NCBI GenBank assembly: GCA_034044135.1
Contig: CP139021.1
Coordinates: 4,851,635 to 4,915,634, forward strand
Direction: 5' to 3'
DNA length: 64,000 nt
Source of the DNA: Flammeovirgaceae bacterium SG7u.111
GTDB taxonomy: Bacteria; Bacteroidota; Bacteroidia; Cytophagales; Flammeovirgaceae
Part shown: in pieces, positions 17,333-24,278 of the stretch
Layout: the number at the start of each line of letters is the position of its first letter
Position numbering within the stretch: position 1 is the first letter of the stretch
The notes under the pieces: generated by a model
Told to the model about the DNA's origin: nothing
Databases searched by the model: none
The model's input: only the letters and a program-made list of their open reading frames with translations
Position numbers and translations under genes: made by a program

Positions 17333-17914
17333 TTACCTATTTATTAATAAAAATATGAATAAATATATCCAAAGTCCATCTAAAAAGTGCCAATAAGTGG
17401 CGCATATTTCAAGCTGCGACATCTTTTTAGCATGAATTTTTTGGCGTAACGCATTCACCATCACTACTAGAAGAAAAATAACAGCACTGATAACGTGGAC
17501 ACCGTGTAATCCAGTAATCACATATAAAAATGAACCAGAAGGATTACCTACAAAGTGTACGCTGATATCCACCAAGTCTGACCAACCGATTACTTGGAGC
17601 ACCAAAAAGACGACTCCAAGCACTCCCGTTATTGCCATAGCGATGCTCAGCGATTTGAAATTATCTTTTTTTGCCGAAAGAACTCCCCAGTGCATGGTAA
17701 GGCTACTCAGTAAGATTACCGCCGAACTAGTATAAAACACGCTGGGCAAATCAAACACATACCAATTTCCCTCAGCTTGTCTTACAATGTAAGCACTCGT
17801 AAGGGCTGCAAACACCATCACTACACTCACAATAAACAACCACATTGCGAACTTTTTAGGGTTCATTGAAAGCTGTGTGGAAGAATCGTTAATCTCTATA
17901 GATTTATTACTCAT
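17333..17914 (-). CDS. Cytochrome c oxidase subunit III family protein (short form)
   Basis: The 193-aa membrane protein of five TM helices has the same landmarks as its neighbour: FAMWLFIVSVVMVFAALTSAY, VITGLHGVHVISAVIFLLV and YWHFLDGLWIYLFIFLLI. It is related to it by old duplication and probably forms, with it, the subunit III part of the same complex, or one member plays a structural role. It lies 26 bp downstream of cyoE. The 147-bp gap to the next gene is AT-rich and contains no obvious terminator, so transcription should continue. Confidence 0.9.
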   Translation of the reverse strand: MSNKSIEINDSSTQLSMNPKKFAMWLFIVSVVMVFAALTSAYIVRQAEGNWYVFDLPSVFYTSSAVILLSSLTMHWGVLSAKKDNFKSLSIAMAITGVLGVVFLVLQVIGWSDLVDISVHFVGNPSGSFLYVITGLHGVHVISAVIFLLVVMVNALRQKIHAKKMSQLEICATYWHFLDGLWIYLFIFLLINR

Positions 17915-17940
17915 TATTATAATTCTAATTGATCCCTTTA

Positions 17941-18843
17941 TTACATTTTATCTAGCAAATAAGCGATTTGCACAATGGGCAAATACAAAAATGAGCTAAA
18001 CATGATTTTTTTCGCAGACTTATTCGAACCTGTTTTTATCAACTCCAACGTCTGTAGCAAGAACAAGATCCCGCAAACAAAAGCGACAATACCTGAAACA
18101 GTTCCCGTAATCCCGTATTGCGTAGGCAACAACCCTAGCGGAATCAAGAAGAGTGTATAAAAACTGATCTGTAGAGAAGTATATACATCAGGTCCTTTCT
18201 TAGAAGGAAGCATTTTGAAACCTGCTTTGGTGTAGTCTTCATGCCCAATCCAGGCAATAGACCAAAAATGAGGGAATTGCCATACGAACTGGATTCCGAA
18301 CAATACAAATGCCTCAACGGTAAATCCTCCAGCCATCGCTACCCATCCAATCATAGGAGGCAAAGCCCCTGGAAAAGCCCCAACCAACACCGAAATAGGC
18401 GATTTTTGTTTCAGAGGGGTATAAACAAACCCATAAAGAAGAAGGGATAACAAAGACAACCCGGCTACCAATGGATTTACAAAAAATACCAAAAGCGCAC
18501 TCCCTGCCATAGCTAGCACCAAGGTAAAGGCAATAGCCTCGTTTACAGAAAGCCTGCCCATTGGCAAAGGCCTATCCTTTGTGCGTTTCATCAACTTATC
18601 TAAGTCACGTTCTTTCACTTGGTTGATGATATTGGCTGCGCCAGTTACCATAAAGCTACCAAGGATGAACATACCGAAGTCCAACCAATTGATACTCCCT
18701 TTTGAGGCTAACAAATACCCAAAAGCGCCTGAAAACACCACTAATGCTGAAAGTCTAAACTTGAGAAGAATGAATAGTTGTTTAGCTTTATATGAGACTT
18801 GACTCCAAAATAACACCTTGTATTCTGAATTACTGCTTATCAT
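17941..18843 (-). CDS. cyoE: Protoheme IX farnesyltransferase (heme O synthase)
   Basis: This 300-aa UbiA-superfamily enzyme joins farnesyl diphosphate to heme b, giving heme o, in the cytoplasmic membrane. The first Asp-rich motif is in AANIINQVKERDLDKLMKRT (N-x6-D-x-D type) followed by DRPLP; the second is around WIGHEDYTKAGFKMLPSKKG. Eight to nine TM helices follow the family plan. The gene lies between ctaA, which converts heme o to heme a, and the oxidase subunits, so the terminal oxidase is expected to be of the heme a type. The gap to ctaA is 128 bp. Confidence 0.94.
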   Translation of the reverse strand: MISSNSEYKVLFWSQVSYKAKQLFILLKFRLSALVVFSGAFGYLLASKGSINWLDFGMFILGSFMVTGAANIINQVKERDLDKLMKRTKDRPLPMGRLSVNEAIAFTLVLAMAGSALLVFFVNPLVAGLSLLSLLLYGFVYTPLKQKSPISVLVGAFPGALPPMIGWVAMAGGFTVEAFVLFGIQFVWQFPHFWSIAWIGHEDYTKAGFKMLPSKKGPDVYTSLQISFYTLFLIPLGLLPTQYGITGTVSGIVAFVCGILFLLQTLELIKTGSNKSAKKIMFSSFLYLPIVQIAYLLDKM

Positions 18844-18971
18844 AAATAGATGTGTAACCCTTCTTTTGAGGGGTAAAGGTTTATGTTAATTTTCAGATTA
18901 AGCGGCAAAGTTAATGATTAAAGAAAAGAAATAGTCCTTCTCTTGCCAAAAGAAAGAATATATTATAAAAA

Positions 18972-19997
18972 TCAAATGCCAGACATAAAAGTTGTGTAAG
19001 GCAGCTGATTTTTTTCCTTGTTTAACAACTTATCTGCATTTACGAAGAGTACCAATAAGAATTGAATACCGAAGAGGAGTGTACCAAACAATAGGTGTAC
19101 AGGTTGTAATACTTTGGGAATGGAAAAATAGGCCATTATCGCACCTGTAATTATTTCTAAGCCTATCACCGAGAGCAAGGCAATTGCCCATTTGAAGATT
19201 GGGTCCGATTTGACGCAACCTTTTTTGAGTAAGTAAAATATGTACCCGTTCACCAGCATCACCACCAGTGAGAATGTTCGGTGGAAGTAAAAGAAAATAC
19301 CAAGTTGGTCAACCCAAAGCTCCCGTTGCTGGCCATCGAACGATCGGGCTACCAAATCAACCTGCTCCCGCACTTGCGTCCCTAGTACTACTTGGAATAT
19401 CGAAAGCACAAGCCCAACTATTAACCAGAAGTTCAAAACCGATCGCTTTCTGGCAAAAGCCGTAGCCTTCAGCGACTCAAAAGACCGGCTAACCGTATAA
19501 ATCAAAATTCCTACAATCACCAGCGCCAGAAGCATGTGCAAAGTAATGAGAACAGGCTTGAGGTCAGTGGCCACTACCACCGAGCCAAGCCAACCTTGGA
19601 AACCGACCGCCAAAAAGGCTACCAACGACAGCCAAAATATCAAGCGGTCGGTTTCCCAATATTGCCACGAAAGAATAAGTGTAATAAGTATAAAGAACCC
19701 GATCAGAACCCCAATAAGCCTGTTAATATATTCCGTCCAGGTATGGTACACATTAAAGTCGGCAATTTCTTTTCCTTGAACCTGAAACTGCTCTTTATAA
19801 TCTGGAGGAAGTTGGTCTACACTGGTAGGGGGCACCCATGTACCAAAACATTTGGGCCAGTCGGGGCAACCCATACCAGAGCCTGTGCTCCGCACTATTC
19901 CCCCCACCAAAATCAACAGATACACAGCTATTACTGTAACCACTCCAAACTTCCGATACCTACGGGTTGACCAAAATTTATTTTCCAATATGCTCAA
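18972..19997 (-). CDS. ctaA: Heme A synthase (COX15/CtaA family)
   Basis: The 341-aa protein with eight TM helices oxidises the heme o methyl group to give heme a. Landmarks are GGIVRSTGSGMGCPDWPKCFG near the N-terminus, HTWTEYINRLIGV with a heme-ligating His, GWLGSVVVATDLKPVLITLHMLLA, FFYFHRTFSLVVMLVNG and PVHLLFGTLLFG, each providing conserved His residues. The start codon is TTG (complement of caa, 19995-19997). It opens the leftward oxidase operon behind a good Bacteroidota promoter, and the leader can form a small hairpin (CCTAAC / GTTAGG, 20011-20026) just after the predicted transcription start, which may hold the start region. Confidence 0.94.
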   Translation of the reverse strand: MSILENKFWSTRRYRKFGVVTVIAVYLLILVGGIVRSTGSGMGCPDWPKCFGTWVPPTSVDQLPPDYKEQFQVQGKEIADFNVYHTWTEYINRLIGVLIGFFILITLILSWQYWETDRLIFWLSLVAFLAVGFQGWLGSVVVATDLKPVLITLHMLLALVIVGILIYTVSRSFESLKATAFARKRSVLNFWLIVGLVLSIFQVVLGTQVREQVDLVARSFDGQQRELWVDQLGIFFYFHRTFSLVVMLVNGYIFYLLKKGCVKSDPIFKWAIALLSVIGLEIITGAIMAYFSIPKVLQPVHLLFGTLLFGIQFLLVLFVNADKLLNKEKNQLPYTTFMSGI

Positions 19998-20030
19998 TTA
20001 ATTAGTTCATCCTAACCTAAGTTAGGCCGG

Positions 20031-20063
20031 CAAATATAACCAGTAAGAAATATACTCAAACAA
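20031..20063 (-). promoter_or_regulatory. Promoter of the ctaA-cox operon
   Basis: On the minus strand the -7 box is TATATTTG (20031-20038). TTG occurs 18 bp (20057-20059) and 22 bp (20061-20063) upstream, both within the spacing of the primary Bacteroidota sigma factor. The start point would be near 20024, about 27 nt before the TTG start codon. Confidence 0.65.
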
Positions 20064-20089
20064 AATAGCTGGGGATTTTGCCCTTTTGA

Positions 20090-21073
20090 CTATTTGCCCT
20101 TTCCTTTCCCAAAGCCCAACTCTTCCAATCGCTCTTGCAAAAACTCGCCTGCCGTCATATCCGAATACCTCTTAGGGTTTTCCTCATCTACACAGCTCTC
20201 AAGGCAAGTCAAGTCCATTTCTGAGCGAGGGTGCATAAAAAACGGAATAGAGAACCTTCTTGTTTTCAATTTCTCGGCAGGAGGGTTCACCACACGGTGA
20301 ATTGTCGATTTTAACTTATGGTTTGTAAGCCTATCCAGCATATCGCCCACATTCACCACCAACTGCCCCGGCAAAGCCGTAATCGGAATCCACTCACCGT
20401 CTCTTCTCAATACCTGAAGCCCCTCGGCACTCGCACCCATCAGCAAAGTGATCAAATTTATATCTCCATGCTCGGCTGCACGCACAGCGCCCTCACCCAG
20501 CACACTCGGATCTTCTATAGGGAAATAATGGATCGCCCTCAAAATACTGTTCCCCTTTTCCACCCCAAGCTCAAAATACGCTTCGTCCAAGCCCAAGTAC
20601 AGAGCTATGGCACGCAACATCAGCTTCCCAGTTTCCTCCAATGCACCAAAAGCCTCCAAGCCCGCAGCCTTAAAATCAGGCACTTCTTCAGGAAAAACAT
20701 TATCAGGATAACCCTCCGTAAGCGGCTCGTTTGGCACCACTTCCTGCCCTACATGGTAAAACTCCTTCAAATCACCCACTTTTCTGCCCTTTGCAGATTC
20801 CTTTCCCTTTCCCACATACCCACGCTGCCCCTGCAACTCCGGGTTCTCATATTTTTGCTTCACCTCGTCCTCTAGCAAGAAAAACTCTTCTACCGACTTA
20901 TAAAGCCTATCCACCAAGCTCTCGGGCAATTTATGGTTTTTGATAGCCACAAATCCAATCGTATTATAGGCATCACCCAAAGCTTTCACAAAAGCAGCCT
21001 TTTTTTCAGCGTCCCCGTGTTCAAAATCAGCAAGGTCTAGTGAAGGAATTTCATCCAATAATATATCTGACAT
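20090..21073 (-). CDS. 2-oxoglutarate/Fe(II) oxygenase, isopenicillin N synthase-like
   Basis: From the ATG at 21073 the product is 327 aa; an ATG 57 bp further upstream lies inside the promoter region and is not used. The N-terminal DIOX_N region contains GFVAIKNHKLP and GYVGKGKE; the catalytic double-stranded beta-helix has the Fe ligands H202-x-D204 (EHGDINLITLL) and H259 (STIHRVVNPP), and the 2-oxoglutarate clamp R273-x-S275 (RRFSIPFF). The family covers flavanol-type, ethylene-forming-like and antibiotic-biosynthesis oxygenases; the substrate cannot be told. It is cytoplasmic and monocistronic with its own promoter, and is not part of the cox operon. Confidence 0.88.
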   Translation of the reverse strand: MSDILLDEIPSLDLADFEHGDAEKKAAFVKALGDAYNTIGFVAIKNHKLPESLVDRLYKSVEEFFLLEDEVKQKYENPELQGQRGYVGKGKESAKGRKVGDLKEFYHVGQEVVPNEPLTEGYPDNVFPEEVPDFKAAGLEAFGALEETGKLMLRAIALYLGLDEAYFELGVEKGNSILRAIHYFPIEDPSVLGEGAVRAAEHGDINLITLLMGASAEGLQVLRRDGEWIPITALPGQLVVNVGDMLDRLTNHKLKSTIHRVVNPPAEKLKTRRFSIPFFMHPRSEMDLTCLESCVDEENPKRYSDMTAGEFLQERLEELGFGKGKGK

Positions 21074-21113
21074 AATTATATGTGTTTTGAGGTTTTCAAT
21101 TTGTTGATCCCAC

Positions 21114-21143
21114 CAAAAGTAGAGCATCAAACCAAAAAAGCAA
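21114..21143 (-). promoter_or_regulatory. Promoter of the 2OG oxygenase gene
   Basis: On the minus strand TTG (21141-21143), a 19-bp spacer and TACTTTTG (21114-21121) match the Bacteroidota -33/-7 consensus exactly. The transcript would start about 34 nt before the ATG at 21073, which supports that start. Confidence 0.7.
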
Positions 21144-21202
21144 TCCTGATCGGAAGGAATCTAGAAAAAACACAAGCTTCTCCTTAAAAAACAAAATGAT
21201 TA

Positions 21203-21310
21203 GGGCGCACTTTGCAGCCTAAGGGCTGCAAGCTCGTCCCGGGCAGCCAAGCCATCCAACGCACCTGCCACTTCGGTCTTGGCTCGCCCTCCTTCCCCAG
21301 TGCGCGCACT
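21203..21310. repeat. GC-rich nested inverted-repeat element (REP/MITE-like)
   Basis: This roughly 108-bp block is far richer in GC than its surroundings. It holds an outer pair GCGCACT (21205-21211) / AGTGCGC (21299-21305), a perfect 8-bp hairpin TTGCAGCC / GGCTGCAA (21212-21219 with 21224-21231), and a second stem GGGC-AGCCAAG / CTTGGCT-c-GCCC (21241-21251 with 21278-21289). Its right end is the 12-bp palindrome AGTGCGCGCACT (21299-21310). On the minus strand one frame reads like protein (ARTGEGGRAKTEVAGALDG) up to a TAA at about 21200, but no start belongs to it. It looks like a mobile or structured repeat, not a gene. Confidence 0.6.
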
Positions 21311-21346
21311 ACCCTGCTGGAAAACCCCTTCAACAAATCCAAAAGC

Positions 21347-21583
21347 CTAGTCAATCGGGTAAACCTCAAAATCCGTGTAATCTTTCCATCTATCAACCCA
21401 AATATCAAAAAGCGTTGAATCATTTGTTTCCATCAATTGAAAACAAATGCTCCGATCTTTATTCATCCATGAATTCAGATAATAAAGTCCTTCAGGAAGC
21501 ATTCGTCCTTTTTCATTCCAGCGCTCATTATTCTTTTCCAAGCAATTTGGCTTAAACCTCTCTACAACCATGTATTTTTTCAT
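21347..21583 (-). CDS. DUF3303-like small protein
   Basis: The 78-aa product MKKYMVVERFKP... has the layout of small DUF3303-type ferredoxin-fold/stress-barrel proteins: KYMVVERFKPNC, then RWNEKGRMLPEGLYYLNSW, CFQLMETNDSTLFDIWVDRW and FEVYPID at the end. From memory many bacteria encode such 75-80-aa cytoplasmic proteins of unknown function. Its stop lies about 37 bp to the right of the GC-rich inverted-repeat element, so that element occupies its 3' flank. It is probably monocistronic. Confidence 0.75.
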   Translation of the reverse strand: MKKYMVVERFKPNCLEKNNERWNEKGRMLPEGLYYLNSWMNKDRSICFQLMETNDSTLFDIWVDRWKDYTDFEVYPID

Positions 21584-22177
21584 TTTACACCCTTTTTATA
21601 TGTTACAAATACCATAAGCAATAACTCCAAACAATTGAAGCCCTCTGAAGGGAGAAACAAATCAAACTACCGAATTGCCAAAAACTCCCTTGCCTCCAAA
21701 ATCTCCAGATACTTTCATTCACTTTTTGTTTTGCCCACAATCTCACTGACCAAAACACAGATTGACCCTCCATTTCCACCCCTTACTATCACCATTTACT
21801 ATGCTTTTTAATTTCCCCACTTCATCACACTTTCTCCCACCTCCCCCACCTTTCGCCCTTTTCCCCACCTCTCTCCACATATCTACCACTTTTTACCACC
21901 TCCCCTCTCATTTTTCTATTTTCCCACCTTTTACCACCCCTTTTAGCAGTATCCATTTTTAGTATTTGTTAATAGATGCAAACAGAAAAATCTTAAAATA
22001 ATCACATATATATCTACCTAAATCTTTACTTAAAAAAGTATATTATAAACACCTATTAATATGATGTTTACATAATAATTTATAACACATCTAAAAAAGT
22101 TTTTACAACAAGTAACTAACACCTTATATAACAATTATTTACCTCTCAACGTTAAGCCAAATGAATAGTCAGGGGGA
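21584..22177. other. Long regulatory-type intergenic region before mraZ
   Basis: No gene is credible here. The left part (21584-21770) is ordinary AT-rich spacer. The centre (about 21770-21940) is a strand-asymmetric C/T-rich tract holding the phased CCAC array described separately. The right part (21960-22170) is very AT-rich with weak repeats and leads into the MraZ boxes. A 66-codon frame through the C/T tract is low-complexity and was not called. Confidence 0.6.
21817..21937 (-). repeat. Helically phased GTGG array, inverted relative to the MraZ boxes
   Basis: CCAC (GTGG on the minus strand) starts at 21817, 21837, 21846, 21865, 21875, 21886, 21896, 21924 and 21934, with ACAC at 21827. 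Steps are 9-11 bp or close multiples (19, 28), so the whole 120-bp array keeps a register of about 9.8 bp. Two pairs read GTGGTAAAA(A/G)GTGG on the minus strand, the same core as the three MraZ-box repeats at 22178-22207. Outliers at 21776 and 21735 may extend it. A binding array for MraZ or a related protein is inferred. Confidence 0.6.
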
Positions 22178-22240
22178 AAAGTGGTAAAAAGTGGTAAAAA
22201 GTGGTTGACTTATTCAAATAAAACATTAGATTTGTATAAT
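22178..22240 (+). promoter_or_regulatory. dcw promoter with three MraZ-box repeats
   Basis: Three 10-bp direct repeats with core AAAGTGGT begin at 22178, 22188 and 22198. The last overlaps the -33 TTG (22205-22207); after a 19-bp spacer comes TAGATTTG (22227-22234), a perfect -7 box. Repeated GTGG/TGGG boxes at 10-bp spacing are the known binding sites of MraZ, which represses its own operon, so autoregulation by occlusion of the -33 element is the simple reading. Confidence 0.85.
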
Positions 22241-22273
22241 TAACTTAAGTATCACCGTAGGCAAGAAGCTCTA

Positions 22274-22780
22274 ATGAATTCTTTTTCAAGCGAATATGAG
22301 TGTAAATTGGACGACAAAGGGCGCTTAACGCTCCCCGCTCGTATCAAAAGCACTTTGCCTGAAAACGAAACAATGAAAATAGTGCTGAAAAGAGGTTTTG
22401 AGACTTGCCTCACCATTTATCCCCACGATGAGTGGGAAAAGATTTATGAAAAAGTGGTAAGTCTCAACGAGTTCGTAAAGGAAGACCGACTTTTCCAACG
22501 GATGTACTTAAGAGGCAACACCGAACTAGACTTAGATAAGTCAGGGAGGGTTGGGATACCGAGCTCGATGCGAAAGTATGCACAGCTCGAAAAAGAAGTT
22601 TTGCTAGTGGGGCTAGGAAACAGGATCGAGATTTGGAATCCTGATGTGTATGACGAGTACTTGTTCAGCCAGCAAGAGAAATTCTCCGTATTGGCAGAGA
22701 AGTATTTGGGAAGCGATGAAGTGAGCGAGCCAAAGCAACAGTCAGCCGATGAGGAGGACGATTTAAAAGAAGCTTCTTAA
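22274..22780 (+). CDS. mraZ: Transcriptional regulator MraZ
   Basis: The 168-aa protein has two tandem AbrB-like MraZ domains: residues about 5-52 (YECKLDDKGRLTLPARIKS) and about 80-125 (TELDLDKSGRVGIPSSMRKYA), each with the DxxGR motif. The acidic tail (PKQQSADEEDDLKEAS) makes it slightly longer than the usual 140-155. MraZ forms ring-shaped oligomers that bind several direct repeats upstream of its own gene and represses the dcw cluster. The three boxes just upstream and the inverted array further upstream fit this. It is the first gene of the cluster, 105 bp before rsmH. Confidence 0.95.
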   Translation: MNSFSSEYECKLDDKGRLTLPARIKSTLPENETMKIVLKRGFETCLTIYPHDEWEKIYEKVVSLNEFVKEDRLFQRMYLRGNTELDLDKSGRVGIPSSMRKYAQLEKEVLLVGLGNRIEIWNPDVYDEYLFSQQEKFSVLAEKYLGSDEVSEPKQQSADEEDDLKEAS

Positions 22781-22885
22781 ACGAGTTGAACTGATTAAAA
22801 ATAAATTTATAACAAAAACAAAATCGCACGCTCAATTTTTGTCGTCTGATTTTTATTATACCAGTAACAAAACAGAATTTGAGAT

Positions 22886-23785
22886 ATGTACCACGTGCCT
22901 GTAATGTTGGAGGAGTGTATGGAAGGCTTGGACTTACAACCAGGCAAGGTAGTAGTTGACGTGACATTTGGGGGCGGAGGGCATTCGAAAGAGATTCTGA
23001 AAAGGCTGCCTGAAGGAAAGCTTTTGGCTTTTGATCAGGACCAAGACGCAGCAAAAAACATTGAGGGAACAGACGGTTCTCGCTTCAAGCTTATAGAGGG
23101 TAATTTTCGCTATATCAAAAAGTACCTAAAGCTCTATGGTTATGCGCAAGTGGACAGCATTTTGGCTGATTTGGGGATTTCCTCCCATCAAATCGACAAG
23201 CCAGAAAGAGGGTTTTCCACCCGGTGGGACGCCCCGCTAGATATGCGGATGGACAATAAAGCCGACTTCAGCGCAAGGGACTTGGTAAACACGTATCGAG
23301 AACCTGACCTGATAAGGGTATTAAGCGAATTTGGCGAAGTAAGAAACGCTAGAACACTGGCTGCCAGCATTATGCGGGAGCGAGTAAAGAAAAGCATAGA
23401 CACTACTGCCGAGCTTGTAAACGTACTTGAAAAACATGCGCCAAAAGGCAAAGAATTCAGGTATTATGCTCAAGTTTTCCAAGCGTTGAGAATAGAAGTG
23501 AACGAAGAAATTGAGGCGTTGAAAGAAATGCTAGAAGGGGCAAATGATGTCTTAAAACCAGGAGGAAGACTTGTAGTAATGTCTTACCATTCATTGGAAG
23601 ACAGGCTGGTCAAAAACTTCATTAGAGCAGGGAACTTCAAAGGGGATGTGGAGAAAGATATGTACGGAAACCCGATAAAGCCACTTGAAGCAGTAAACAG
23701 AAAACCGATAATACCGACAAACGAAGAAATTGCTCAAAATCCAAGAGCCAGAAGCGCTAAGCTCAGAGTAGCAAAAAAGCTTTAA
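22886..23785 (+). CDS. rsmH: 16S rRNA (cytosine(1402)-N(4))-methyltransferase
   Basis: The 299-aa protein (also called MraW) methylates N4 of C1402 in the decoding centre of 16S rRNA with S-adenosylmethionine. The SAM-binding loop is VDVTFGGGGHSKEIL (GGGGHS about residues 29-34), followed by LADLGISSHQID, FSTRWDAPLDMRMD, and the late motif VVMSYHSLEDRLVKNF. Length is that of the family. It occupies its standard place after mraZ. The 124-bp gap to ftsL contains a possible attenuator. Confidence 0.96.
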   Translation: MYHVPVMLEECMEGLDLQPGKVVVDVTFGGGGHSKEILKRLPEGKLLAFDQDQDAAKNIEGTDGSRFKLIEGNFRYIKKYLKLYGYAQVDSILADLGISSHQIDKPERGFSTRWDAPLDMRMDNKADFSARDLVNTYREPDLIRVLSEFGEVRNARTLAASIMRERVKKSIDTTAELVNVLEKHAPKGKEFRYYAQVFQALRIEVNEEIEALKEMLEGANDVLKPGGRLVVMSYHSLEDRLVKNFIRAGNFKGDVEKDMYGNPIKPLEAVNRKPIIPTNEEIAQNPRARSAKLRVAKKL

Positions 23786-23850
23786 TCAGCTCTTAATTAT
23801 AACCATAAAGTATCCAAAAAAGATCTGTAACCAAATTGAAAATAAAGAAA

Positions 23851-23877
23851 CTGGCTCATACAGCCAGCCTTGTTTTT
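23851..23877 (+). terminator. Possible attenuator between rsmH and ftsL
   Basis: A short GC-rich stem ctggct / agccag (23851-23856 with 23862-23867) with a 5-nt loop is followed by CCTTGTTTTT. It has the shape of a weak intrinsic terminator inside the cluster and could reduce transcription entering the division genes. Confidence 0.45.
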
Positions 23878-23909
23878 CGAACAGCATTCGTGCATAAACA
23901 CTGAAAAAT

Positions 23910-24263
23910 ATGAACACTTACAGTCCACCAAAAGAAGAAGACAAGAAGAGCTTTTTTGGGCATGTATCGGAGTATAAGTTTGATTTTAGCGTAGATGATT
24001 CTGCTATTATCAAGCATGTGCCCTACTTCATTTTTCTAACCATTTTGGGAGTGCTTTACATTGCCAATAATTACTATTCGGACAGGCTGACTAGGGATAT
24101 TGGTGTGTTGGAAAAAACGGTGGAAGAACTTCGTGTGGACCACGGGTCTTACAAATACGAATACATCCATGCCAGTAAGTACGTGGAAATAGCCAATCAG
24201 GTAAAAACCATTGGGCTAATAGAAAATGACAAACCGGTGATCAAAATCACCCCAGAAAATTAA
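23910..24263 (+). CDS. ftsL: FtsL-like cell division protein
   Basis: The 117-aa protein has a charged cytoplasmic head (about 36 residues), one TM helix (HVPYFIFLTILGVLYIANNYY, about 38-58) and a periplasmic coiled-coil-like segment (DIGVLEKTVEELRVDHGSYKYEYIH). This bitopic layout, the small size and the position between rsmH and ftsI identify it as the Bacteroidota FtsL-type protein, which in other bacteria forms a complex with FtsB and FtsQ to activate FtsWI. Sequence identity to proteobacterial FtsL is expected to be low, so the call relies on layout and context. It ends 15 bp before the GTG start of ftsI. Confidence 0.82.
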   Translation: MNTYSPPKEEDKKSFFGHVSEYKFDFSVDDSAIIKHVPYFIFLTILGVLYIANNYYSDRLTRDIGVLEKTVEELRVDHGSYKYEYIHASKYVEIANQVKTIGLIENDKPVIKITPEN

Positions 24264-24278
24264 TAAACTCGGGAAATC

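Noticed and set aside
21184-21423. A 79-codon minus-strand frame through the GC-rich repeat element
   Set aside because: It overlaps the DUF3303 gene in another frame and is better explained as readthrough of the repeat.
21762-21962. A 66-codon plus-strand frame upstream of mraZ
   Set aside because: It is Pro/Phe/His-rich low-complexity translation of the C/T-rich tract; the DNA periodicity explains it better.
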